From NCBI GenBank assembly GCA_013398955.1, contig VWPU01014821.1, positions 1-64,000 on the forward strand: a stretch of DNA of 64,000 nucleotides, given 5' to 3'. Shown one piece after another: positions 1 to 12,617 of this stretch; position 1 is the stretch's first letter; the number at the start of each line of letters is the position of its first letter. The DNA comes from Callaeas wilsoni. Taxonomy: Eukaryota > Chordata > Aves > Passeriformes > Callaeidae. The position numbers and the translations under genes were made by a program. Under the pieces are notes generated by a model. The model searched no databases. It saw nothing but the letters and a program-made list of their open reading frames with translations, and was not told the origin of the DNA.

Positions 1-55
1 GGAATCCCAGCCGGGAATCACAGCCTGGAATCCCAGCCCAGGAATCCCAGCCCGG
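1..55. repeat. short tandem repeat, GGAATCCCAGCC-like unit, at window edge
   Basis: About four imperfect copies of a 12-15 bp unit related to GGAATCCCAGCC are visible. The array starts at the first base of the window, so it probably extends leftwards. Confidence 0.75.
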
Positions 56-102
56 GGGCTGCGGCCGCCGGACCGGCCCAGGGCCCCCTCCTGCGGGGCA
101 CA

Positions 103-355
103 GGGCATGGGGTGGGACAGGGTGGCACAGGGCACGGGCTGGCACAGGGCACGGGGTGGGACAGGGTGGCACAGGGCACGGGCTGGCACAGGGCACGGGG
201 TGGGACAGGGTGACACAGGGCACGGGCTGGCACAGGGCACGGGGTGGGACAGGGTGGCACAGGGCACGGGCTGGCACACGGCACAGAGTGACACACGGCA
301 CGGGGTGGCACATGGCACAGGGTGGCACAGGGTGGCACAGGGTGACACACAGCAC
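103..355. repeat. G-rich minisatellite, 44-bp unit with G-quadruplex motifs
   Basis: Four near-identical 44-bp units start at 103, 147, 191 and 235 and end at 278. Each begins with a four-G-run motif such as GGGCACGGGGTGGGACAGGG, which fits the canonical G-quadruplex pattern on the + strand. From 279 to about 355 the array decays into shorter GGCACAGGGT-like units. The same sequence family reappears in reverse-complement orientation from 456 onwards. Open frames through the array are low-complexity and are not regarded as genes. Confidence 0.9.
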
Positions 356-455
356 AGGGGCACTCGCACGGGCACTGCGGGCGAGCCCTGGATGCGCCCT
401 GTGTTCGTTTACAGCAGCACCCGCTGCCCGTCCTGGCTGCCAGAGAGCACCGCCC

Positions 456-860
456 TGTGCTCTGTGTCACCCTGTGCCCTGTGCTGCCGTGTGCCACGCT
501 GTGCCACCCTGTGCTCTGTGTCACCCTGTGCCCTGTGCTGCCGTGTGCCACGCTGTGCCACCCTGTGCTGCGTGCCACCCTGTGCCTTGTGCTGCCGTGT
601 GCCACCCTGTGCCACCTTGTGCCACCCTGTGCCACCCTGTGCCCTGTGCTGCCGTGTGCCACCCTGTGCCACCCTGTGCTGCGTGCTGCACGCCACCCTG
701 TGCTCTGTGTCACCGTGTGCTGCGTGCCACCCTGTGCCACCCTGTGCCACCCTGTGCCACCGTGTGCTGTGTGCCGTGCTGTTCCGTGCCATGTTGTGCC
801 ACATGCCGTGCAGTGCCATGCAGTGCCGTGCCGTGCAGTGCCATACTGAGCCATGCTGTG
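456..860. repeat. C-rich minisatellite in inverted orientation to the 103-355 array
   Basis: Two 54-bp units start at 456 and 510. They are followed by degenerate units built from CACCCTGTGCC and GTGTGCCACGCTGTGCC. The basic word is the reverse complement of the GGCACAGGGTG word in the array at 103-355, so the two arrays form arms of a large imperfect inverted repeat with a spacer of about 100 bp. Towards 780-880 the unit drifts to TGCCATGCAGTGCCGTGC. Confidence 0.88.
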
Positions 861-3800
861 CCATGCTGTGCCATGCCAGCTGCTGCGGCTCCGTCCCTGC
901 TCGGGGAGCGTCCCCTGGAGCCGCGCACAGGCTGGGATGGAGGGCTTGGTGCCATCCCGTGCCCACTGAGCCCGGCTGGAGCAGGTCAGTGCTTTCGTGC
1001 ACACGTCTGGAGAAATCGCTTCTGTCCGTGCAAGGACAGGTGAGGGAGCTGGGGCGGGGACTTACCCTGCAGTGGAGCAGCAACTGCTCATGGTGAGACA
1101 CAGCCCTGCAGTCACGGGGACCTCTGAGAGGATGGAGTATCGCTCCTAGCACCCATGGATGTGAGGGGAAGGGCAGAATGTAACCCTGATTTAGATTAAG
1201 TCCAACTTTTAGCTTGATGGGCATCTAGGCATCTTAGGCAGAGCTCCGAGATTCACTTTCATCGTAATTTTTATTCTTTGTGTTGATTAAGGGTAGTTCT
1301 TCATATGGTTATGTTACCATGAATAGTGTCTTCCTTGAATCCTTTAATATCTTTGAATTCCATAGTTTATGTCGTTGCAAAATTAACTGCTGACATCTTA
1401 GTAACAGTGGTCATCTTTGTTTCTTTATTAGACAACTGTATTTTCTTACATTTAATTATTTATTCTTCTTGAACTTGATGGGCTTGGCAAGGCCTTAAAC
1501 AGACTTTTATTGTGTGTTTTCCCAAATTTGTACTCTTAAATACTCTTCACAAGGACAAGTGTCCATTTAATTTTGATCTACTTTTCTAAAATAAGTTGAG
1601 AACCCAAGTTCTCTATAATCTTTTTTTTTTCCCTGCTGCCTTCTGGTTTGGTTGTTCTGTTCTTTGCAATACTCACAAGAAACTCTCAGAGGGAATAACC
1701 AACTCGTGTCCCTATCAGTGAGCCCACGGAACGGACAAGGGTTGCTGAGGAGCATCTGCCCCTGCTTCAGGCTGCCAGAAATCCAGTTCCAGCATCAGTT
1801 CTTAAGTGTTTCTAGCATTCCTTTTGCTGATAATGGTCCTTTCAGCAAGGGATGCAGTCTGACAGTCTGATGCATGGGAAATGAACTCTATATTTTGGGC
1901 TGTATTCTTGGTTGATATAAATGAGTCCCTGGAGAGCTCAGCTGATTTATACCAGCTGAACACTCACCTGTTCAAGGAAAGCCACCAGGGAGTCTGGGGA
2001 ACAGATCAGCTTGAGCAAGTGACATCCATCTACACATCCTGAGGGTTTCAAAGCCCGTACAGGGATGTGTTCCTGAATGGGATTTGTCAGGAGCAGACAG
2101 ATGGCAACATGGGATTGATCGAGTGCAAAAGCCCCACAAAACACTGTCAGGTTCCTGAAGCAAGAGAACAGGGAAAATAGGAAAGCACTTCAGTTGTAGA
2201 TAACTGTAGCAGATAGCTTCACCATTTCCAGAGAGAAATTAAATTAGCATTGATGATGCAATTTAACAAGGAGACAGAATATTGTGGTCTCCATCACAAT
2301 CACTTGGTTTTGGTTCTGTTGTGATTCTTGTGTCTGTGCAGAGGGGGACCCAGGTATCCAACCTGGAGGTAGCCTGCAGCGGGGTTTGCTTCAACCCAGT
2401 GACTGTACTCAGGAATGAGGTGAATTTTCTCCATGGGGGGATCAGGGATGTTTAGTAAATCTGCAGAGAACAGGTATGTGTAGTTGGCTGCCAGAGTTTA
2501 TAGTTTGTGGCATCTGTCAGTTAGAGCAAAAGTAGGATCTGTAATGCTATGATAAAAGCTCCTCAGGGACAAGGCAGCAATTCAGCTAAGCAAAAGAAAG
2601 ATAAACTATTAAACTAAATATGTAATTGTCTACGTGTCTTAGAGCAGCACATCCAAAGTCCTGGCCTGCAGGGAAGGAAGGTAACCATATCACATCTCCG
2701 TATCACAGAGCACCACACCTGAAATGGTTTCTTTCCTGCAGCCAGTTTCCTCCCAAAGTCCATGGGTGTTGTGTGACTGCACCTCCCAAGCTGAACCCAC
2801 CCTCAAAATTTTACTCGGAGGGACCTTGTTAGGAGCAGTTTGAAGGCACAGCTCCCGGTGCTTGAGCATCCTTTCCAAATGCAAACATGGGGTTTGATTC
2901 CTCCCCCTTGCACCGGTGTCATGCTGCTGCGAGATGACTTCAACGGAGTTACGGCACTGCTGCCTTACGTAACCACATCATGAATCATTTTGTATTTTAG
3001 GGTGGCTTTTATTTTATCTTACTTTTCTTTCTATGGACGACCACATCTTTCAGATGACCACCATATATGCCACACTTGGTTTTTCAGTTTTCATATCCTA
3101 TGAATTCCATGTGTTTTATTGTCTTGAACAAAAGAGGGAAAACCATTTTAAGGATGTTTGTCAGACACGCAGTCCTGGAGCTATTGCTTTCTCATTAGAG
3201 TGATGGTGATGTGACAGAGGAGGCTCTCAGCGATTCAGAGCAGCAGCTGAGTGAAGCTCCTTAAGGGGAAGGCGTATGGAGGCGAAGGGAATTGGGTGTT
3301 CTGCTTGGATTCTGCATAGGCTGAAACAACCCAAAATACAGCGAGTTTAAAAACAGCCTGTGAACCTCCAGCCATGTATTTTCCATCAACCATCATGATA
3401 GAGTTTTCCAAATCGTGTAATGATTGTCAGTGAAATGCATATTTTTCCTTCAGAACATTTCAGCGCAGGTGATTTTGTGCTTGTTTATCCTGGGTATGTT
3501 GTCAGAAGCAGTACAATTGAATATGTGCTGCTCGTTGCATAGCTCTGGCCGGCTCAGGAGCAGTGCAGCTCAGCTTGGACAGAGGGTTCCTTTCCTGTCT
3601 TGTCTGGTTCTGGGTTCCTGTTTTACCAGAGCATTCAATTTACCAGTGTCAGGGGCAGTTCCTTACAGCTCCTCCCAGGCTGAGGGAGCCCTTACCAAGA
3701 GAGGTCCTTTGCCCTGAGCACGTGTGACAAGTCTGTCCATCCCTCACACAGCCTTCCAGCTTATCTATTGGCAGTTCAGGGCACTCAGCCCTCTGTAGGA

Positions 3801-6800
3801 TGGCTGTTAGGAAGAGGTGTTTATGCTGGCTTTGTTGACCATTCTGGGATGTCCAGTACTTTTGATTTAATACTGCTGTTGTATGTGGCTTCATTTTGCC
3901 ACTTCTCGTCTGGTGTCACTTGGTGCAGAGTTAGCAGGGGTTTAAGGAGCACTTTGGTGTAACACCCTGTGCAGAGCTGTAGGTATCATTTACCCTAAGA
4001 GAGCATTCAGCTAACATTGTCCTCTGTATGTAAAGTAAACTGTCAGATATAAGTTTGGTACCTGCACTGAAAGTAAACATTGTGTGAAGCATGCATGTTG
4101 ATTATGGCCAAGAGAACTGAAATGTGATTAAATTCTCAGAGTGATTCAAAAATTGGTTGTGGTGAGTTGGAGAGAAGAGAAGTTTGTGCATATTTTAATA
4201 CTGAGCAGTGCAGTGGAGACCTGCTGTAGCTAGTGGGAATGGCTGGGGCATTTATAATGAATTACTGGCAAAGAGCATTTTTCCACCTCAGGGAAATAGC
4301 ACAAACCAAGAGACCGGAGAAATAATCAAAAGCTTCATCTGGTTAAATTTGCATGTCAGTATAAATCATTTTTTACCATGAATGCAGACTACACCTTAAT
4401 ACAGGTGATTCTCTTCAGTGGCAGGTCTGAGGTGCAGATACACGTTTTTCTTTCCGTCACAACCCCTTGCTCTGCGCTGGTGAGTGTTCAGCATCCTCAC
4501 AGTGAGGAGGATGCTCTGGCCCTCCTGTGACCTCCTGGCAGCCCTGCCTGCTGCTGCTGCCCCGCAGCCAGGGTGGGAGCGGGGCAGGCCAGGTGTGGGG
4601 TCAGCACGGGGACAGGAGCGTGCCCTAAGGGGGTTCCCGGGCACTGCAGGACCAGCCTGAGCTGACGAGTGCTTTCTGACACCTTCAGCACTTCTCGGGC
4701 ACTGCCGTAAGTGGTCCTGCAGCTCGGTGCTGCACATCGTGTCCTTTGTCCAGTCCTCCAGCGGCGCTGCAGCACGGACGTGGCTGCTGGCTTGGGCCTG
4801 GCACGGGGGAGGCTTGGTGGGTCTCGGTGCAGCATCACAGGCTCCTGATACTCCTGCCCAGACTCGTGACTCAGCCTCCAACCAGGCTGTCTGACTGGGA
4901 GGTTCTGGGCTTAGCTGGGAGCTGAACCGTGTCTGGCAGGGTAGCTGCAGAGCCTGCTGCTCAGACTTGGCCCCCACCTGCTGAAGGGACCTGTAGCCTT
5001 TGGCTGAGCTCCCTGTGCCTGTCTGGCCCTGCTCTGTGGTGTGGGACACTGCTGGGACACTCGTGGCGGGGGAGGGATGGTGCTGGTCCTTTCAGGTGCT
5101 TGTCTCTGGTGGGGCCGGTGTGAGCCCAGATCTCTGGGGACAGACTGCCTGCTGTCTCCAGCAGGGAGATGCAGACGGCATAATGCTCTCATGGGAGAAT
5201 TATTAAGAGATTCAGCAAGCTGAAGGTCTTGAAACTATTACGGTGCTTTTCTCTACAAGTCATCCCCCAGGCATCTGAAATCCACAGAGATGCTGCTGTC
5301 CATCCATCCCTCACTGCACTGGGGGGAGCTGAAGATCTCAGCTCCTCCTCGGCTGAGGCTCCCTAAGAGGAGCCCAGGCATGGGAGAGTGATGTTCCAGG
5401 GCTGTGCACTGCACTGATCCTGACAGACCTGCAGCTGGACACCTGGGCACCACTTTCCTAACAGGGCTCCTGCTAAAAATCAACAGTGAAGTTGCTGTTT
5501 GTGCAAGAAGAGTTCAAATGTACTGTGAGATAAATAATAGACACACAAAGTAGATGAAAGACCAAAAGTACATCCTCTTCCTTTGTTGGTCACTTGCTAA
5601 TCAATGCCAAAGTCCCTGGGTGAAAAAGTGGAAAGTTTTTATAAGCTCAGACTTCAGATATTGCTCAGAGCAGAAGTTTGGGACTCAGCAAGCTCGGAAA
5701 TGTGGCTGAAATGGCAACATAGCTCTTAACTCCCACTTTTTCAGTCCATTGCACTGCTCAGTGGGGTCACAGTGACACAAAACTGCCATGATGACTAAAA
5801 AAGCCTTGGCAGAATTTGGAGCTGGAGTCAAGTCTGGTAGCTTCGCACCTTGGATCACACCGATTACTTTGAACAACGGGCTTTGGCTCTGGACCAGCAA
5901 ACATGGAATGCTGAATCCCAGGACTTCCAGGCTACTCACAACTCCTCACTGTCACATTGCAAAATGTTTGGCAGGCGAGAGTGGTGAGCAGATAAGGACT
6001 GGAGCAGACGGCGTGAGCTGCAGGGTGTGGGAAGAGCATTGCCAGGTTCTGGGCATGATCCACTGGGTTTGTGTGCTCAGGTCACCAAACGACAGCTTAC
6101 CTTGCTGGGATTCAGCAGAGCCAAGCAGAAATGTGCTGCTTTTCTCTCCTAAATTTGGTGTAGGTGCTACACTTTGGGACCAGCAGAATAGGTGTACACC
6201 AGGCATGTGTGCCTCCTTCTTGTAGAGCTGGGCTCAGTTCGCTAGGAAAATATGTATGCTAGTATTTATGTGGATTTTTGAGTGCTGATTATTTTTCCTG
6301 ATATGTGTCTTCAAGTTCAGAAGCAAGATCACATTCCAAACGGACTCTGTTTCTTTGGAACGTGACTTAATTAAAAGCAGATACCATTATGAAACCTTGG
6401 CTTCTTTCCTGCACCTGCCTTTCCTTCTGAAACGCTGTCTGCCTCCTCTGGGAAGCCCAGAAAGGCTCTCCCTCCCTCTGGTGCTGCAGGTTGAGCTGAT
6501 GAGCAGCTCTTGTCACAGTGACTCAGCAGAGCCCCTGCCTCGAGCTGCCGACAAGATGGCTCAGCCCGACGGTGCTCGCAGCCTGTCTGAGGGTGAACAT
6601 CTAACCACGATGCTGGAGCAGTCAGAGACAGTCTCCCAGGGCTCCCCAAACCAACAGGAGTGGGCCGGCACTGGAAAACAAACTCAGAACTAGAGCAAGA
6701 ACTAACCCAGGATGACACTGAAATGCAAGGGCTCATCACGTTTATTAAATTTACACGAAGTGTTTTCCACGCAGCTCGTTGTTCAGCTGGGAGCTCATTG

Positions 6801-9655
6801 CCATGGGAGCCCGAGGATCCCATCATTTGTGTGGGTTCCAATATCATTTAGGTAAATGCTTGAAAGAAGAATGCTGCAAAGTACAGTGGCTTAGAAGTAC
6901 CTGGAAATCACCACTCACCAGAGGCCAGGGAAGTGTGGATAGGAAGATGAGATTTTCCTTCTCCTGTACTCTCCCATGGGCACCTGCAGTTAGCCAAGAA
7001 GATGAAAAAGATATGCCCTGAGAGGTCGGTGCTGTTGCTGCATCCTGCTGGTGTTTTGTTCATGGGTTACTTTTCAGGAGGCTGTTGCTGCTCTGATGAG
7101 AAATCCCCCAAGGTGTTAAACCTGGTTAGAGATCGATGGGAAAAAGTGGCAGCAGTGAGAGTGTGGAACAGGGGTGGGAATGGCTGCAGGGGAGGCTGAG
7201 GGAGGAGGTGGAAGTGTGCCTGCTCCTGTGTGTGCCTGTGCTACAGGACACGGAACCGCTGTCCATCGATCCAGACTGGCACCATCAACTGCTCTGCCAC
7301 GTGGGGGTATTGACAGCAGATTTATTAAACACTGCTTTGTGTCTTTTTCTCTTCGTGTAGCCCTGCAGTTACAACAGTGCTCAGAGGAGCTGAATTCAGT
7401 TCTGTTCTACTTGGCAGCCTCCAGAGAAATGTTTACTGCTCCTGGCCGTTCACATCCTTGCAAGCCTACTAAAAGCATCTTTCCCATGCAGAACGTTTAT
7501 TGCAAGGCATGAGGTGCAAAAACTGAGAATCCAGCTTGACTATAAAAGTTCACATTGTCAGCCAAAAGCTTCTTTTGAAAAGAGGACAGAGAAACAATGA
7601 TGGGGAGCCAGTGGGGAAGAAAAAGGAGTCATTATGCCCAAGATTCAGAGTTTTATGGTTCCTTTTGGGAACTGCAGCACAACTGGAGGAGGTTTCCAAA
7701 GGAAACTCTTACTTCAGTCACACTCTGAGTGCCATCCTCTTGGCATGACTCCTGAGTGCTGAAACCAGAGACCCCCGTATGAATCTGGAAAGCAGGATCA
7801 ACCTTTTGTGTGGCACAGAGGCTACTCAGGGCCAAAGAAAATGGAAGAGTTGTCAGATTTAGATTATAGTTTATATTTCGATTATTGGTTTCGATTATAT
7901 GGTTTATATTTAGATTATTGGTTTCAGAAACTAACTTTTCCATAGATAAGGTAGTTCTTGGAGTTAGACTTGCTGAATTCCTGGATGGAAAATATGAAAA
8001 GGGTGTGGGAAAGGAAAAAGTCTATTGAATAAAAATTGTATCAAGAAATTTGCATTTCCATACTGAACTGCTTTCATTAGGCAATCTAAGATTAACAAAG
8101 GAATCCAAAATTTAGAATGGATTAGGGAGTCTTTGGATATAATGCCTATATAATAGCTTTTACCAGCAAATGGGATGGTCTAAATAACTGAACGAATAAG
8201 CCTTTCATATTTTATGTTCTGCTGATGCTACTGGTGCCCTCACATTGTTTTTCATTTTTGTAATTTCACCCAAACAGCTCTGAATATTGAGCAGTACGGT
8301 TCTTCTAAAATGAAATCCACTGGGGAGCTAAGGAAAACAGGCATGATAATTGGTGAAGTGCAGTTCTGTTTATTTAAAGCCTCAGGAGGTATCTAAAAAT
8401 CAGAGAGCTTGTTTCAGAATCACAGCACAAGACGCTGTCTGCTTTATCAAGCAGTCTTCCCCCTTCCCAGACTCTGATTACTTTGAAGGCACATAAATAA
8501 GGGATCAATTTAGACCCTCCATCCTCATCCCCAGAGCATTTTCAGATGTTAAAAAATTCTGTTGTGAGATAGCAGGGTTCCTCTTGAACCCAACTCTTGG
8601 TGGGACGTTGCATTTGAGCTGACTGTGAGTGGGCAAACCTCAAAGGGATTTGTGAGCACGTTTCCTCAAATGACAGCTCCAGAACTTAATGTTTTAACAA
8701 AATGGGTTTAGGGAACTGCAAAGAGTGGGCTGTTCCTCACCCTGCCAGTACTCGTGTCCTCCAGCTAAACTGGAAGACAGTATTTTTAAAATGAGGATAT
8801 CTGGTGAAGCTGGTACATAAATTAGAAGCAGAGTTTCATAAATATGAAGGTTTCAGCCCAGGTTTCAGGCAAAAGTTCACATCAATTCTCATTCTGTTCT
8901 CGTTATTTCACACCAGTGTGCTCAGAGCTAGCGGAGCATCTGCTGCCAGCTGAGCCATATTGACACTGACAGAAGGCACGGTAAGCTCAGAGTAAATAAG
9001 TGAATGATCTGAAACAGAACAAAAACCATAAGAAATTCTAATAAGTGACATAGACACAGTTTGAAGTGCAGATCTGTTCCCTTCACCTGATAAACTAAGA
9101 GTTTAATGGGCTTGATACTGCAAATCCTTTCTCATGTAAGTAATTCTTACTCAAGCAGTTTCTCTGACTGCCAGCCAGAGGGAGAATTAATTTATCTGAG
9201 TAAAATTTTCAGGATCTGGACAAGACAGTCATTGATTTACAATATGAAATTTCTGTGTCATTAAAAAATGAACGGAACATTTGGGAGGCCTGTGAAACTT
9301 AGTGACTAAAAAAAGTGCTTGCCTGGAGCCAGGCTCCAAGGCCTGGAACAGTCGTGAGGGATGGGGAGAGCAGCAGACCTCTGGCTGCCCAGAGGGTTTG
9401 TTTGGTGTCATGGGCAAGCCTTGAGCCCTTGGCTTGGAGCCTTCTCTGGAGCCGAACGCCCAGGGCTTCGTTTTGAGCCACGCAGGAGCCGGACTAATGC
9501 TTTCCTATGAAATAGCCCAGCAAGTGCAGAACCAGGTGGTGTTTGTTCACAAATAATCTCTCTCTTCAAACGCCTTATACTGTTTGTTGGACATCTCCTT
9601 TTAGAAGGTGAAGTTTGTGGCACCCCTCTGTGAGACGCTCTGGTCGTGCAGGGCT
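861..9655. other. FGF13 intron sequence without recognised gene
   Basis: No exon, RNA gene or intact transposon is recognised here. Base composition is mostly AT-rich to neutral, with a GC-richer block at about 4500-5170 that is open in several frames on both strands, which argues against coding. The longest other open stretches (for example 5788-6225 on the + strand) show no recognisable domains. Confidence 0.7.
7862..7925. repeat. AT-rich tandem duplication (31/33-bp units)
   Basis: Two adjacent units, 7862-7892 and 7893-7925, both start with GATTATA, carry TTTATATTT, and end with GATTATTGGTTTC. The sequence is low complexity and probably arose by slippage. Confidence 0.7.
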
Positions 9656-10000
9656 GGCAGAGGCTCCGGGAGTGCCCGGGGGTTCAGCCAGGACAGCCGC
9701 TGCCCCCACACCTCTGCGAGGCGGGCGCTGCCCGCTCAGGCCCAGCCTCGCCGATGGGCCGGGATCGTGGGGGAATGCTGGCAGAGGCTCCGGGAGTGCC
9801 CTGGGGCTCTCCCCAGCCCTCTGCGAGGCAGGCGCTGCCCGCCCAGGCCCAGCCTCACCAGTGGGCCGGGATCTTGGGGGAATGCTGGCAGAGGCTCCCG
9901 GGAGTGCCCTGGGGTTCAGCCAGGACAGCCGCTGTCCCCACACCTCTGCGAGGCAGGCGCTGCCCGCCCACTCCCAGCTCTCCCGGTGGGCTGGGATCTC
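9656..10000. repeat. GC-rich tandem repeat, three ~107-124 bp copies
   Basis: Three copies begin with GGCAGAGGCTCC at 9656, 9780 and 9887. The first is 124 bp. The second is 107 bp and lacks an internal part containing CAGCCAGGACAGCCGCTG, which is present in copies one and three. All copies share CTCTGCGAGGC(A/G)GGCGCTGCCCGC. The array is CpG-rich. All three forward frames and at least one reverse frame are open across it, so the open frames reflect composition and repetition, not a gene. Confidence 0.9.
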
Positions 10001-12490
10001 GTTCGTGTTGCCAGCCGTGGAGCTGGAGCCAGCAGCACTCACCTGTGTTTGCAGATCTTGACTTTAATTTACGCTTTAGCTGCCTCTACATGGAACAAAG
10101 ATTCAATGTGTGTTCTAGACAGACTTGGAACTTGCACCACGGGCAGAGTTCAGCACAGACTTCCTTGGGCTTTTTCTTGGGGAAATTATTGCAGCTGTGG
10201 TAGGAAAGACCTGAAAGAGCTTTATGCAAATTGTTGATTTCTACCACATTAGTTAATTGTTTTCCAAATTTGCATTTCTAATCTGTGAGATGCCAGAAGA
10301 CACCTGTACTCTCTAAGTGATGCACTAACAGTTTATATTTCCTTTAATTATACTTGTAGGAACAGTACCAGAAGGGCTAGCATTTATTATAAGGAATTTG
10401 TAGCTCTTACAGCTAAACAAAATCTTCTCTTCACATTTATGTCCAGCAGCCGTGGCAGGGAGAGAACATTCCTTGCCCATGAGCCAGTGGCCATTGCAGT
10501 GATGACTTCTCCTCCTGAGCAGCACTGATCTGAAGCAGTAAAAGGCCCTGTTTGTGCACCAGCTCTATCACCAAGTCCACCAGGGCTGCCGTTAGAGGCC
10601 TTACAGCAATTTCCCCATGATGAATCCCTGAAGATCTTGAATTTCCAGCTGAGAAGGAGACAGTCTTGATATGCAAGTGGCTTAGGAATACCTGTACTAA
10701 GGAAATCAACCTTCTTTTGTGCTGTTAGGGGAGAAGATGAGTACAGTCATCCTGGCTTGGCCATGAATCATCTGATGAAGCTTCATTTGCTACCCAAAGC
10801 AAACCTTCTGCACTTGCAGCCCTTCATTTTATTATCACAGCACTGACAGTAAAAGAAGACAAGTTATTTTTTTCCCCTCTCATTTAATACCAGGCTTTCT
10901 GTTGTTGAGGTGTTTTGTTTTCCTCTGGCTCTGACAGTCTTCTAAACAACAGTTGCCTCTCTTATGAAACAATTGGAGTTAATGTGGGTAATTGTGATAG
11001 TTAGGACCTTTCCTTTTTGATACAGTAATTATTCAACCTGTGGGTTTTTTACTGAGTCAGGCAATGTTGGTAAAATTAAGTTGTCATTAGGGTGAGGACT
11101 CTGGAGCCAGTTTGCTACTGTAAGGCCAAATCCAAACATCTCTACTCTCACTCAAAATGAATCTTGAGTAACCTAGAACTGGAAATTCCCTGTGCCTTGC
11201 ACATGCTCAGGTTGTTCCTCCCGCATTACCTCATCCCTGTGGTTCCTGCAGCAGGGTCACACACATTCTCAAGAGAAGAGTTTGATCCTTTGACTGATGT
11301 TTTAATTTTAATGATAAAAGCATTCCCAAGTCACTTTGTGTGCTTTATCTTCCCAGCTATGGCCCTGGTCCTACAAGCAGGAAGCTGATAGAACAGCATC
11401 AGCCTGCAGCATTTCTGCTTCCAGGGTCAGGATGGGGAAAGCATGTATTTATGTGTGTATTTTCATTGCTTTTCCTTTAAACCTGGTAGATGAGTCAAAG
11501 TACCATAGTTCTTTGCAAAAGGAAAGACATTCTCATTAATTTCATCCTCCACATGTAGCCTGTTGCATTATACTGAAAAATCTCGTCTGAGAATTCCTTT
11601 CATAGTGCAGTGTGTTGCGGAATAAAAAATGGGCCCATTTACCCCATAAGCATTTTACCTGTCCGGGATTTGGATGATACCATTACTCTGCTGGTGGTAG
11701 CAAGTGTTTCTTTGCTAACCCAGGTGCACTACTGTACCTGATGTCATCCACTGAGGTGCACAAACACCGTTTGTTTAGTGCTGGCTTTGGGTGCTGGGAA
11801 CTCGTGTCTGCTCTCAAAATCCAGGAAATTCGGTGTCTTCATCTGCACCCGCCAGCACCCTTGCTGGTGAGCTCAACACCTTCCTCATTTGGATAATGCC
11901 TGCAAGTTCACATGCTCAGCTGAGAGTCTGGGATTTTTTAAAAGGAAAACCTACTATCAAAATCATAGTTTCCATGTAAGTGTTGAGGGTGTCTGTTAAG
12001 GACATACTCCACCTTCAGCCCTTCACGCTTTACCTCGGCCCCGCTGCTGTTTTCCGGCTGGATCTGAGCACAGGAGCGTTTCGGCAGCTCAGTGAGCCTC
12101 AGCCATCCCCGAACATCGAGCAGCGAGCTGCTGGTGGCTGACATCTGTCCTGGGGACCTCGGCAGAGTCCTGCTGAGCTGGCGAGCAGGTGTCCCCCGAG
12201 CAGGTGACATGTCTGGGCCACCACCAAGCAGCAGAAACACAGACTGAGGCCGAGCAAGGGGCGGAATTCAGGTTTCCCATTAGATGGGGTAAGTTTTCAT
12301 TCCTCTTGGCTGTGGCAAGCTCGTTAAGGGATGCACTTGCCTAAGAGCAGCGGTGCATATTCCCAGAACTGCTGCATTCTGAAAGGCTGGTGCAGACGGA
12401 GTCCCACACCCCCGTGTCTGTCCCTGCCCCTGCCCCTGCTGCTCAGGGCTCGCAGCGCCGCAGCAGTTCAGTCACTGGGTGAGCACAGCC
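10001..12490. other. FGF13 intron sequence without recognised gene
   Basis: Mostly AT-rich intronic sequence with short T runs. I see no splice-bounded exon, RNA gene or recognisable repeat family. Confidence 0.65.
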
Positions 12491-12617
12491 CTCCTCCCAG
12501 TTCTCCCAGTTCTCCCAGCTCTCCTGCCAGTTATCCCAGTTCTCCCCACTCTCCTCCCAGCTCTCCCAGTTCTCCCAGTTCTCCCAGTTCTCCCAGCTCT
12601 CCCAGCTCTCCCAGCTG
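12491..12617. repeat. 9-bp minisatellite, CTCCCAGTT/CTCCCAGCT
   Basis: About fourteen imperfect copies of a 9-bp pyrimidine-rich unit (CTCCCAGTT or CTCCCAGCT). The unit length is a multiple of three, so long repetitive open frames (Ser-Pro-rich forward, Gly-Arg or Glu-Asn-Trp-rich reverse) appear on both strands. They are not credible genes. Confidence 0.92.

Noticed and set aside
18..1224. Several open frames of 130-329 codons on both strands, rich in Gly-Thr-Gly-Trp-His or Cys-Pro-Val-Pro
   Set aside because: They run through the inverted minisatellite arrays. The repeats are free of stop codons in many frames, and the proteins are pure repeat translations.
3424..3480. CTTCAGAACATTTC, similar to the acceptor and first bases of the FGF13 exon at 40557
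   Set aside because: The similarity ends after a few bases and the downstream sequence is not FGF-like.
5788..6225. 145-codon + strand open frame starting MMTKKALAEFGAGVK
   Set aside because: No recognisable domain and no CpG or promoter context. This is expected by chance in 64 kb and likely intronic noise.
9575..10237. Long open frames in all three forward frames and one reverse frame
   Set aside because: All follow the GC-rich tandem repeat at 9656-10000. Simultaneous openness in four frames shows composition, not coding.
10741..10800. TTGGCCATGAAT, reminiscent of the Leu-Ala-Met-Asn motif of the missing upstream FGF13 core exon
   Set aside because: The flanking codons do not continue the FGF13 peptide and no matching splice sites border it. 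It is a chance word.
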